Source: Flavipsychrobacter sp.
Lineage (GTDB): Bacteria; Bacteroidota; Bacteroidia; Chitinophagales; Chitinophagaceae
Direction of reading: 5' to 3'
NCBI GenBank assembly: GCA_031292525.1
Contig: JARLGY010000018.1
Location: 124,001 to 188,000, forward strand
Length of the DNA: 64,000 bases
Shown: positions 53,258 to 62,109 of the stretch, one piece after another
Layout of the letters: each line of letters begins with the position of its first letter
How positions within the stretch are numbered: position 1 is the first letter of the stretch
Position numbers and translations under genes: made by a program
The notes under the pieces: generated by a model
The model's database searches: none
What the model was told of the DNA's origin: nothing
What the model saw: the letters and a program-made list of their open reading frames with translations, nothing else

Positions 53258-54561
53258 GATACTCTTATTTTACCAGTTACAGCCGTATTAATTAGAGTGC
53301 TTTTATATTCCTTTAGCTTTTCAACCTCTTGCTCTTTGAGAGAAATAGCTGCAAAGATCTTAGTGGATATAGTTTCTATATAATCTACAATTTCTATTTG
53401 TTCGGTAGTCAATGGTAAAAAAATGGGCGCATTTTTTACATCTTCTAAACCAAGGCCTTTCTTAAGCCCATATTGCTGCAAATAAAAATAAGTCCTACCG
53501 ATTTGTGAATACAACACTATTGAGAGGAATGCTGGATTAATATTCATGTCAAGTCTTACAAGGCATAAATGTTGATTAATATACACCTCGTCAGGTCCAA
53601 TTTTTGCAATTGCCACTTTCCCTGTTTTCGCGCCGGTTACAACAATCAAAATATCGTTCTCCTGCAATTTTGTTCTCATACCTTCAGCACTTTCTTTCGG
53701 TTTAACACGAACTGCATTTTCGAGGTCAATTCCTAAAGTGTCATTTAGGTTCCCACTTTGAAGGAAATAAGCTCCATCATCCGAGAAAAATTCAGACCAA
53801 CCTCTTGGACCAGAAGTTATAAAATTGGAAACGTGTTTCAATTTCTTTACCTCCCAATGGTCCGGTATTTCCCCAATCCACTCAACACTACTGTCTTTCA
53901 TTTTTACGTTGGAGTCTAGCCCACGGGTTACAGCATTGTGTATGAGTATTTGTCTGCGCTCTTTCAGTAATTCAATTTGCCGCTCTTTTTGTACAATGGC
54001 CTGATCTATTTGCGCAGTCTTCTGGTCGAGAAAGTTCGCTATGCGGGTCTGTTCCTCTTTGGGCGGATACAATAAAAGACTGCTCGAAATGTGATTGAAA
54101 CTAATGGTTTGCCTCACACCTGAACCGAGCAGCTTCATATATGCCACGTCATACCTATGCAGCAGGTATTTGAAATACCCTTTGTCCATATCCACACAAG
54201 CTTTGAGGACTATGTATCCGGCGCTCACCACAACGTCTATGTAAGAAAGAGCTATTCTAAGGCTTATGAGGTCATAATTAAGGTTAAGCGGATTTATAAG
54301 AAACTCTCCTTTTTTTACTTCCTGGTAGGATGCTTTAGTTGCCTCTGGAATTTTCTCATCCTCTTTGGTAACAACCTTCCCAAAGCTAATTGCTCCACAA
54401 CTAAGTTTCATATTCGCTTTGGCCTTCTTCTCAACAAAAATGTGCTTCAGTTTCCTTACTTCCCAATGTTCAGGTATTCCGCCTATCCATTCTTCGCCGG
54501 AATCTTTATAAGACTTGTAACGCTGTGTTTTATTCTTGTTCGCCTTTATTACAGTCTCCAT
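53254..54561 (-). CDS. hsdS: Type I restriction specificity subunit HsdS
   Basis: Encodes 435 aa with two target-recognition halves in tandem. Half one begins SGEEWIGGIPEHWEVRKLKH near residue 22, half two begins SSVEWIGEIPDHWEVKKLKH near 227; each is followed by a variable domain and a conserved coiled-coil spacer (QKTAQIDQAIVQKERQIELLKERR, and SLKEQEVEKLKEYKSTLI). It sets which bipartite sequence is methylated and restricted. It overlaps the hsdM stop by one base. Confidence 0.92.
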   Translation of the reverse strand: METVIKANKNKTQRYKSYKDSGEEWIGGIPEHWEVRKLKHIFVEKKAKANMKLSCGAISFGKVVTKEDEKIPEATKASYQEVKKGEFLINPLNLNYDLISLRIALSYIDVVVSAGYIVLKACVDMDKGYFKYLLHRYDVAYMKLLGSGVRQTISFNHISSSLLLYPPKEEQTRIANFLDQKTAQIDQAIVQKERQIELLKERRQILIHNAVTRGLDSNVKMKDSSVEWIGEIPDHWEVKKLKHVSNFITSGPRGWSEFFSDDGAYFLQSGNLNDTLGIDLENAVRVKPKESAEGMRTKLQENDILIVVTGAKTGKVAIAKIGPDEVYINQHLCLVRLDMNINPAFLSIVLYSQIGRTYFYLQQYGLKKGLGLEDVKNAPIFLPLTTEQIEIVDYIETISTKIFAAISLKEQEVEKLKEYKSTLINTAVTGKIRVS

Positions 54562-56909
54562 TATGCAAGATTTAATATTTCGTGTATCAGGCCATCACTC
54601 TCGCTTTCCAGTTGCAGTATATCTGCGGTAACCTCTTCTATGCTGCGTAAAGGCTTATGTTGGTAGAAGTATTTATTAAAGCTTATTTCGTAGCCGATTT
54701 TTGTGCTATCAAGGTTAATCCAAGCCTCTGATACGTGCTGGTTTACCTCGCGCAAATAGTACTCACATATATTCTCTGTCAAAGGAACATTTTCAGTGTC
54801 CCTGAGGTCACTGTCTGTTTCGTATTCTATATATTCTCCTTTCTTTCCGGTTGGGAAATAGCCGTAATGTGGCAGTTGCTCAGCGGTACAGCCCAAATGC
54901 TTCAATAGCTTGTTCAATTTATCGCCAGTCAGTTTTACGGTTCCTTTCACCACCTTATCAGCCTGTGGATCGTACCAGCTAACTGCGTTCAAAATTGTGT
55001 TTTTTTCAGAGCTGGTTATCTTTATATCCAATTGCTTCAATATCTCATCTACTCGATCCGACAGAACATTAAAATTTGTGAAAAGCTCTTCTTTCACTAC
55101 TTTTTTTATCTCGATAGCCGTATGAAAGAGACGGATATGCTTCTCCCAGATGGCGGGGCTTACTAATTCTCTGTGTTGCTTAGCAGTCAGGTTTAGTTCC
55201 TGCTTCTCGCACCAGGCCAATATCTCCTTTTCGTGTTTAGGCAATTTGGTATACACATCCTCACCAAAGGTCTGTCTTGCCCATCGCATAGGTTCCTTTA
55301 GTGTTTTATCATACCGTAGCGTTTCTATCTCTTCGTCGTCAAACTGTGACAACAACCTGCGTGGCCGTTCTATAGTTACTTTGTAATAGCCGAAGTCAGC
55401 ATTATCAAATATCTTACTGGCTATTCCTTCATCCCCTGTACGTGCAACCGCTTCCATATTCCGGTATACACTAAGTATCTCTTTAATATGCTCAGGGGCA
55501 AACTCACAGTTCTTGTCTCCGAGGTTCTTACGCAGTTTGCGGTAAAGCTGGCCAGCGTCTATCAGTTGCACTTTGCCTTTACGGTGTGCGGCTTTATTAT
55601 TACTTAACAGCCACACGTATGTAGTAATACCAGTATTGTAAAATAGGTTGTTGGGCATCTGTATAATAGCTTCAAGAAAGTCGTTCTCAATAATATGTCG
55701 ACGTATATTACTTTCACCCCCTCCGGCATCGCCAGTAAAAAGGCTTGAACCATTATGTACAGATGCAATACGAGAACCACCAGCCTTTTTCGTAACGGGC
55801 TTCATCTTGCTTACCATTTCCATCAGAAATAGTAGTTGTCCGTCACTTGACCTGGGTGAAGCATCTACCTGTTCTTCATTGCCCCAATAATCTGGCAGTG
55901 TTACCAAGAAGCGAGCATCTATGATTTCCTTGCCGTCCTTGATATACTTCTGCTCGCTTGACCAAGATTTACCATAAGGCGGGTTGGACAACATAAAATC
56001 GAACTGCGTACCCGCAAACTCATCGGTGCTAAGTGTAGAGCCATTGCGGATGTTTTCAGGATTATTGCCCTTTATCATCATATCGCTCTTGCATATAGCG
56101 TAGGTCTCATCGTTAATCTCTTTGCCATACAGGTACACGTCTCCCTTTGCTCGAATCTCACCATCTTCATCCTTTATGAAGTTTTGAGACTCGGTGAGCA
56201 TACCTCCTGAGCCACAAGCAGGGTCGTAAATGGTCATTACAGGTGGCAGTTTGTCCTTTATCGGGTCAAATACAAGGTGTGTCATCAGGTCTATTACCTC
56301 CCTTGGGGTAAAATGCTCTCCTGCTTCTTCGTTATTCTCTTCGTTGAACTTGCGTATTAACTCCTCAAATACATAGCCCATTCCTAGGTTGCTGAGGGCT
56401 GGCAGTTTACGCCCGTAAGTATCGGTCTTGTCATGATGCGTAAGGTTGATGAATGGAGAGGTAAATTTTTCTAATACGTCAAGCAGTACGTCCTTATTGG
56501 CCATGTGCCTTATTTGTTCACGAAGCTTAAACTTCTCTATGATCTCCTTTACATTGGCACTAAAGCCTTTCAGATAGTCTTCAAAGTTGGCTTGTAATAT
56601 CTGCTGGCTATTAGTTGCAGTATCGTGCAGGCGTTGTAGTGTCCACTGGCTTATGTTGTAAAACACATAGCCAGATGCCTGACAAAGGCCATTATCGTCC
56701 CATTCAGTAAAACCCGCCTCATCTCTCTGAAAAGTCAATTCTTCCATCACAGATTCCTTTGTCGATTCTAGCAAGGCATCCAGACGGCGCAATACAACCA
56801 TCGGCAATATCACATCGCGGTATTTACCCCGCACATATACATCACGCAGGCAGTCATCTGCAATAGACCATATAAAGGCAACTAATTTATTGTGAGTAGC
56901 GTGGTTCAT
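54561..56909 (-). CDS. hsdM: Type I DNA adenine methyltransferase HsdM
   Basis: Encodes 782 aa, longer than the usual 500-550. An HsdM N-terminal helical domain precedes the N6-adenine methyltransferase core: motif I DPACGSGG at 229-236 and motif IV NPPYG at 309-313. The extra C-terminal 250 residues contain LTGDKLNKLLKHLGCTAEQ and ADILQLESESDG, also helical. It modifies host sites so HsdR does not cut. It is the first gene of the operon. A weak -7-like box (TATATTTA, minus strand, 56977-56984) lies upstream. Confidence 0.92.
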   Translation of the reverse strand: MNHATHNKLVAFIWSIADDCLRDVYVRGKYRDVILPMVVLRRLDALLESTKESVMEELTFQRDEAGFTEWDDNGLCQASGYVFYNISQWTLQRLHDTATNSQQILQANFEDYLKGFSANVKEIIEKFKLREQIRHMANKDVLLDVLEKFTSPFINLTHHDKTDTYGRKLPALSNLGMGYVFEELIRKFNEENNEEAGEHFTPREVIDLMTHLVFDPIKDKLPPVMTIYDPACGSGGMLTESQNFIKDEDGEIRAKGDVYLYGKEINDETYAICKSDMMIKGNNPENIRNGSTLSTDEFAGTQFDFMLSNPPYGKSWSSEQKYIKDGKEIIDARFLVTLPDYWGNEEQVDASPRSSDGQLLFLMEMVSKMKPVTKKAGGSRIASVHNGSSLFTGDAGGGESNIRRHIIENDFLEAIIQMPNNLFYNTGITTYVWLLSNNKAAHRKGKVQLIDAGQLYRKLRKNLGDKNCEFAPEHIKEILSVYRNMEAVARTGDEGIASKIFDNADFGYYKVTIERPRRLLSQFDDEEIETLRYDKTLKEPMRWARQTFGEDVYTKLPKHEKEILAWCEKQELNLTAKQHRELVSPAIWEKHIRLFHTAIEIKKVVKEELFTNFNVLSDRVDEILKQLDIKITSSEKNTILNAVSWYDPQADKVVKGTVKLTGDKLNKLLKHLGCTAEQLPHYGYFPTGKKGEYIEYETDSDLRDTENVPLTENICEYYLREVNQHVSEAWINLDSTKIGYEISFNKYFYQHKPLRSIEEVTADILQLESESDGLIHEILNLA

Positions 56910-57211
56910 TTATTGTTAATAGTTTACATATGTCAATGTACATCACAGTGCAATTTTCACCGTAATGTGAGCAGTGTAAATATAATGTAAAGCAAGTCAG
57001 AAACAGTGTTTTAAGAGTGATAGGCTTGGATGTATAGACATAATATAATGGGGCACCCAAGTTTTTACAAAGACAAAAAGTTACTTTTACATAGATGTAG
57101 ACTATGATAATCACATAAAATTTCTATAGTCATAAGTTTTGACTTCAAATCTATTCAGCGACTAACTAATACGCGCGATTTCATTTGACGTTTATATTGT
57201 TGTTTGCTGCT
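56910..57211. other. Intergenic region upstream of hsdM
   Basis: Contains the putative hsdM leader and AT-rich sequence with small palindromes (ACATATGT, TGTACA) near 56930-56945 that could be operator half-sites. A 75-codon minus-strand frame here (56887-57114) begins upstream and overlaps hsdM; it has no family features and I treat it as chance. Confidence 0.4.
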
Positions 57212-58316
57212 CTACTGGAAATGTCCTACTCGCCCATCTGGCATATTCATGTATTCTATATCCATGTCGTCATACACCATATTCAAGGCTATATTACTGG
57301 CATTGGGACATTTAAACTCATGTACATGGAAACACTTGTTACCTGTTCCCCATACTTCGCAGGCTTTATCGCCGTTCTCAGAGTTGGCCACGTCAATCCC
57401 TACGGCTGTTGCCCCGTCTTCAAGCTGGCTGCACCATTTAGCTAAGTCCATATCGCAATTGTCAACCTATGATTTCTTTATGAGCGTGGTTTCGGACTTA
57501 TTAGGGGTTATGCCACGTACACGTGAAAGATAAAGGGGACTATCTACGCCGTATTCCAGTTTACGGCTGTCAATGCTGGGTATGGTAACAGCGCCTTCTA
57601 TAACGGTGGTCTTCAATACTACGTTCGGGTGGTCAAAGGCTGATATGCGATAGGCCCGGCAACCCATGAGTGTTGCGAACTGGTGCAGTTGGTCATACTC
57701 ACTGTCTGGGTTGCCTACGCCTAAGATTAAATTGTTTTCCCCTGTACAGGTGTTCTTTAAGGCTGTTACCGCTGCTGGATGCACACCTGCCATTTCTTCA
57801 ATGATGATGAGCATGTTCTCGCGGTGGAAACCTTGCATCTTGGTGGCTGATTGCTCATTAGCACCTATACCAGCTACACGGCCTAATCCCATGTGACTGT
57901 TTTGTGTGGTGCAGCGGGCAGTACGATTGTCACCTTCCGGCTTCAATTCAAGGGATTTGATACGGGTGTATGCCGCAGCCGTTTGAACTTGTCTTTGAAC
58001 TTTTCTATTTCAGCCCACAGGTTATGTTTTAGCTGGCTTTCCCCTGGCCCCGTTGTAACTACAAGACTGTCCTCATACACGTCTAAGAACCACAGAACGA
58101 TACGAGATAGGGTAAAGGTCTTGCCGGTACCTGTGGCAGCTTCTATAGCCACCCTACGCTTTCCAGTGGCTATGTCCATCCATGCATTGTACAGCGGGGT
58201 CTATGGCCATCTCATCTAACGGTATTCTTCTGGGTATGACCTTCCGTAGGACGAAAAACGCCCCCCGATAGGTGTTATCGGGACATTCAAAACTCTTATT
58301 TGTACTTACACGGATA
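57212..58316 (-). pseudogene. Decayed phage terminase large subunit
   Basis: Three consecutive pieces on the minus strand make one terminase-like protein. Piece 1 (from about 58316) reads CPDNTYRGAFFVLRKVIPRR, then PLDEMAIDP. A frameshift at the G4 run 58196-58199 leads to LYNAWMDIATG, Walker A AATGTGKT, and VVTTGPGESQLKHN. A second frameshift near 57975 leads to LIIIEEMAGVHPAAV (Walker B) and ILGVGNPDSEYDQLHQF. An in-frame TAG at 57467 precedes VGIDVANSENGDKA, the start of the RNase H-like nuclease. At least three lesions rule out a working enzyme. Presence of a terminase points to phage or phage-satellite ancestry of the island. Confidence 0.8.
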
Positions 58317-58549
58317 GTTTACCAGATTCAATCGACTGATTAAGTATACAATTACTTGAAAATGAACCAATTAGTAAATTAAGCGTCATTTTATTTTTAT
58401 ACTCTTGTAGATATAAGGACATCAAAACTGTCCCTAATTATCCTTCAATACTACCTTTACGAGGCGATAACAGCGCACATTTAACTATAGTATGCCTTAT
58501 CAAGGACATTTTTTTTGCCTTCAAAATTTTATTAAAGCAGCTTTTAAGG
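58317..58549. other. Non-coding gap between terminase remnant and Rep-like gene
   Basis: AT-rich sequence, possibly containing the missing N-terminal part of the terminase remnant or a replication origin. Neither iterons nor convincing ORFs were seen. Confidence 0.4.
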
Positions 58550-59473
58550 CTATTTATTTATCTCTAAGCACTGTTTTGCATGTACTTCCATTAACTCATC
58601 AAGTTCATGTATCGTGCTTTGCTTTGTAGTAAATTTATCATTATTATACCTATCATACAGCATATCTCTAACACGAGGTAAAAACTTATTATGCTTTTCT
58701 GAGATTCCGAGAGATGCGCTAATAATTTCAAGAAATTTGTCTAAACCGCCGAAACTTCCAATTCCTGCTAAAGCCAATATACTAATTACGTCTTTGGGCT
58801 GAACATTTGTTAAATCAAATACAAGCTTTCTAATCTTCTCAATTTCAATGTACTCATTCTGCCACTGTTTAATAAAAAAAGAGAAATTATTTTTATCTAA
58901 AATATCAGCTACTGTAACAATGCCTCTTTCGCCTTTACTCAATAATCTGACAAGAGTTGCTTTCATCCAACGACATTCGACCCTCATTAGATTTTCATTA
59001 AATATTTTTTCTTCTTTTCCTTTGTCATAAAAAATTATACCTCTATTAGAATTACGGTACTCTAGCGTATCTTCAGTAGTTTGTATCCTGGGTAGGTATG
59101 CTCTATTGCCTAGAAATGGATAATAGCTATTTACTTGTTGAGTTACATTCAATGTAGCTGCGAAATCAAGTCTTCTTACTACTGCTTCTTTTAATTCTGC
59201 TGAAATTAAATTTTCTAACATTGATATTGCATCTTTTGTCTGATGCCTATCCAAAGTATTGATATTACTCATGGTTAAGAACTTAGCAATACTACCGTAG
59301 GTTCGCAATACCTTATCGTTATATAGCCTAATTTTTAAATTGTTGGCCGTGTACTCTGTATAATAAATTTTGTATTGTTTACCGCTTGCCCAACGCCAAC
59401 CTTGTCCAGTAATCTCTAGATTATTGACTTGTGGGTCACAATTATGTAAGCTAATATTTAGAGTGTCAACCAC
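58550..59473 (-). CDS. Replication initiator-like protein (phage gpII/X family type)
   Basis: Encodes 307 aa. VVRRLDFAATLNVTQQV, the ARGED-like RLYNDKVLRTYG, the LEYRNSNRGIIFYDKGKEE segment and LMRVECRWMK recall the filamentous-phage gpII and plasmid Rep families that nick a single strand at an origin. The Tyr of YDKGKEE is a candidate nucleophile. The match is by pattern only. It lies between the HTH protein and the terminase remnant, a normal place for Rep in a small phage-like element. Confidence 0.45.
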   Translation of the reverse strand: MVDTLNISLHNCDPQVNNLEITGQGWRWASGKQYKIYYTEYTANNLKIRLYNDKVLRTYGSIAKFLTMSNINTLDRHQTKDAISMLENLISAELKEAVVRRLDFAATLNVTQQVNSYYPFLGNRAYLPRIQTTEDTLEYRNSNRGIIFYDKGKEEKIFNENLMRVECRWMKATLVRLLSKGERGIVTVADILDKNNFSFFIKQWQNEYIEIEKIRKLVFDLTNVQPKDVISILALAGIGSFGGLDKFLEIISASLGISEKHNKFLPRVRDMLYDRYNNDKFTTKQSTIHELDELMEVHAKQCLEINK

Positions 59474-59517
59474 GGTTACGACAAAAAGTGTCTTTATTTC
59501 TGGTTACTATAAAGAGT

Positions 59518-59805
59518 TTACTTCTTTTTGCGCGTCAAATACGTGGCGGCCTCTGATTGAATTTCACTTAGGGATTTAGAGGGGTTTTGTAAAAGCCAAG
59601 CATCTATCTTTGCTTTTTCAAAAAACATAATTTTCCCACAAGGTTTTGAAAATGGGATTTTTCCTTGTGAAGTTAACTTGTATAAATAGTGAGATGAAAG
59701 ACCCGTGTAACGGACTAATTCGTTAAAATTGAGAACCGTCTTATGAAAGAGTTCAATGGTTTCAAATCTGTTTAGACGTTCTTCTATTGATAAATTTTGT
59801 TCCAT
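59518..59805 (-). CDS. HTH_17-type excisionase/regulator
   Basis: Encodes 95 aa from the ATG at 59805; a TTG 13 codons upstream gives a longer frame but no added homology. The domain LNFNELVRYTGLSSHYLYKLTSQGKIPFSKPCGKIMFFEKAKIDAWL (about 32-78, given here split as NELVRYTGLSSHYLYKL and GKIMFFEKAKIDAWL) is a MerR-like winged HTH found in Xis-type proteins of Bacteroidota mobile elements. Position between rep and integrase region supports a role in excision or control of the element. Confidence 0.8.
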   Translation of the reverse strand: MEQNLSIEERLNRFETIELFHKTVLNFNELVRYTGLSSHYLYKLTSQGKIPFSKPCGKIMFFEKAKIDAWLLQNPSKSLSEIQSEAATYLTRKKK

Positions 59806-59887
59806 ACTTTTTATTTTATGGGACAAAATTCCTAACAACAGCAACCATTACATAAACCTTAACCTTACATAAACCTTACATAAGGAA

Positions 59888-60808
59888 TTATAAGCTTCTT
59901 ATTATTTCCTCCAACTCACAACACCATTCGGAGGGGCTTTCAGAAGTAGGTTTATTTGACGCGGTAAACTTAAGTTCGTTGTTGTCTTTATCTGTAACGC
60001 AACTATTGAGTATGTCAAATTCATTTTTCCCGAAAGAATGTTTTATTGAGATATAGTTATTTGAATTGAGTATATCAAAAAATTCAATTACGGATTTTTT
60101 GTTCAAATCGTGAGTCCTAGCTCTTTTCAGCCAAACTATCTTCCCCGTTATATCGGATTGGACTGGAGCAAATACCTTTTCAAATGTATCAAAAGTAGTA
60201 TCCCTGCTAATGAAATTATCAACCAGCTTTGAGTAAAGCAACTTCAATTTTTCAGGTTCTTTTTGCCATTGAAAAACATTTGTTTTCTTACTATTGCTCG
60301 TAATTTCATTGGAACTATCTAAAGTCTTTAATTGCATTTCTATAGACTTATATCTTATCCAGTCAGATAGATGCAAGTTTAATTCAGGATTTAATAATGG
60401 TTTAAACTCATTATTTAGGAAGTCAATATAATCTTGTGAATTTAAATAATGCAAGGTGTAGTCGACATGGTCGTTTTTTCTGCCTAAATACACTCGAAAG
60501 AAATTCGATCTTTCCAATTCGAATTGCTCACTCTGACACTTAGAAATTCGTTTTTGTCTAAATTCTTTTTTCCCTTTTGCAGTATTGTATAAAGTATCTG
60601 TTAAGTTATTAAAGTATTTAAGTTCAGATTCAGCTTTAATATGCGCATTACGCAATACCATCTCTTCAATAAAAGAAAAAATTCTTTCTTTGTAAATATC
60701 AGTTAGGAAGTATCCTTCAACGTCTAGAGATACTATCTTTTTATATTCTATTACCTTCTCGGCTATTAATTTCTCCAATAGCTTAACATCAGAATTGTCG
60801 AAAGTCAT
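59888..60808 (-). CDS. Protein of unknown function downstream of the integrase
   Basis: Encodes 306 aa from the ATG at 60808, one base after the integrase TGA, which is a better start than the overlapping ATG at 60847. It is charged and helical, with stretches such as KLLEKLIAEKVIEYKK and ERIFSFIEEMVLRN, and Trp-rich VFQWQKEPEKLKLLYSKLVD near the C-terminal half. Location next to the integrase and overall size recall RteC-type regulators of Bacteroidota elements, but I cannot confirm homology. Tight coupling to the integrase suggests a role in excision control. Confidence 0.5.
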   Translation of the reverse strand: MTFDNSDVKLLEKLIAEKVIEYKKIVSLDVEGYFLTDIYKERIFSFIEEMVLRNAHIKAESELKYFNNLTDTLYNTAKGKKEFRQKRISKCQSEQFELERSNFFRVYLGRKNDHVDYTLHYLNSQDYIDFLNNEFKPLLNPELNLHLSDWIRYKSIEMQLKTLDSSNEITSNSKKTNVFQWQKEPEKLKLLYSKLVDNFISRDTTFDTFEKVFAPVQSDITGKIVWLKRARTHDLNKKSVIEFFDILNSNNYISIKHSFGKNEFDILNSCVTDKDNNELKFTASNKPTSESPSEWCCELEEIIRSL

Positions 60809-60809
60809 A

Positions 60810-61949
60810 TCAATCAATAAGGTTAGGAATTTTATTAACGGCTTCAATTTTCTTTTGGTCGATAATCTTAGCGTAAATCTGGGTGGTCTTTAGCTCGCTG
60901 TGTCCCAGCAGTTTTGATACGGTATATATCTCCGTCCCTAATGTCAGTTGAATAGTTGCAAAAGAGTGCCTTGCGCAATGGAAAGTTATTGGCTTTGTAA
61001 TGCCTGCTTTTATCATCCATTGGGTGAGTGCCACATTCATATAAGAACTGTATTTTAAGCCTGTAAAAACTCTATCAATGGGTTGTCCAATCTCACCCAA
61101 ATAGGCAAACGCTTGATCTGAAATGTCTAAGTATTCTGCTCCTTTAGTTTTTTGTTGCGTGAATTTAACTCTCCAACCATTATTGAATTTTTCTATTTCT
61201 GACCAGACAAGTTTTTGAATGTCTGACCACCTTAATCCCGTTAAGCAAGAGAATATGAAAGCTCTTTTTAAGACTTCATACCTGCATTCAGTTTTAGCAA
61301 GAACTTTTAGTTCATCAAGAGTAAGGTAAGACCTATGTGTATCGATTTGTTTAATGCCTCTGACCTTTTTTATTGGGTTATCTGAAATAATTTCTTCATC
61401 ATACGCTTGATTAATGGCCGCCCTAAACTTATTGAAGTATGAAAGAGCAGAGTTATTAGAAAGTAACTTGCCATTCGACATTTTAGCTTTCGTTAGAAGA
61501 TAATCTCTAAACCCTTCTACAAATTTTACATCAACCTGCTCGAAGGTGGTAGCTGCATTACAGTAATTAATTAGATGCTTCAATGCACTATCCCAATTAC
61601 CATAATTACCCTGGCTATCAAACCTTTCATTAGTCAACGTTTTGAAATAATCTATTAAATTAGTCTTCTGTTTAAAATCTGATTTGAAGCCATTATTGCC
61701 ATTGATAATCGACTTTTCCCTTTCGCTACGAAGTATTTCTGCTTTCGATTTAGCTTCTTTATTGTGTTGCTTTTCTGTTGGCGTTTTAGGATTAGTATAA
61801 AGGTAGAAATCCAATGTTTCGTAATCCTTGATATTTCTGATCTTGCCTTCAGCATCTTTTGTGTAGCCTTTATAATACTCTAAATACAAAGATGTCCTAT
61901 CAGTTTTGGTAGATTTTCTTTCTCTTAGGGTTACTTTTACTTTTGCCAT
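60810..61949 (-). CDS. int: Tyrosine recombinase integrase
   Basis: Encodes 379 aa from the ATG at 61949; the longer frame from 62054 adds a spurious hydrophobic stretch across non-coding DNA. Arm-type N-terminus (KVKVTLRERKSTKTDRTSLYLEYY), core SAM-like domain (about 100-190), catalytic domain with Arg in FSCLTGLRWSDIQKL, then FHCARHSFATIQL (His-x-x-Arg), and LLGHSELKTTQIYAKI with the Tyr nucleophile. All Arg-His-Arg-Tyr residues are visible. It would act on the 16-bp att cores at 62112 and 34821. Confidence 0.93.
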   Translation of the reverse strand: MAKVKVTLRERKSTKTDRTSLYLEYYKGYTKDAEGKIRNIKDYETLDFYLYTNPKTPTEKQHNKEAKSKAEILRSEREKSIINGNNGFKSDFKQKTNLIDYFKTLTNERFDSQGNYGNWDSALKHLINYCNAATTFEQVDVKFVEGFRDYLLTKAKMSNGKLLSNNSALSYFNKFRAAINQAYDEEIISDNPIKKVRGIKQIDTHRSYLTLDELKVLAKTECRYEVLKRAFIFSCLTGLRWSDIQKLVWSEIEKFNNGWRVKFTQQKTKGAEYLDISDQAFAYLGEIGQPIDRVFTGLKYSSYMNVALTQWMIKAGITKPITFHCARHSFATIQLTLGTEIYTVSKLLGHSELKTTQIYAKIIDQKKIEAVNKIPNLID

Positions 61950-61969
61950 TTTTTCATCTTTATTTGCTG

Positions 61970-61998
61970 TAAAGGTATAACTAAAAGTAAAATCGCAA
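61970..61998 (-). promoter_or_regulatory. Candidate integrase promoter
   Basis: On the minus strand TTG (61996-61998), 18 bp and TACCTTTA (61970-61977) fit the Bacteroidota arrangement with one mismatch and a spacer one short. Transcript start would be near 61963, 14 nt before the ATG. Confidence 0.4.
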
Positions 61999-62109
61999 CA
62001 AAAAAGGTGAAAAATAAGCCACCCAATTACAATCATAAATTTAAATAAAGCCACAAAAGCTTTACTGTATTGCTTTTAGTTCGCTTTTATTTGTTCATCT
62101 TTAACTACT

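Noticed and set aside
57185-58219. Several plus-strand frames opposite the terminase remnant
   Set aside because: Only the minus-strand frames carry terminase motifs; the plus-strand ones are shadows.
45891-58450. Weak similarity of AAGGACATCAA-type stretches near 45888-45930 and 58409-58450 as possible nested direct repeats
   Set aside because: Matches are short and broken, and the surrounding common words occur in opposite order.
59888-60808. Calling this gene rteC
   Set aside because: Size and place fit, but I could not align convincing RteC motifs, so it stays unnamed.
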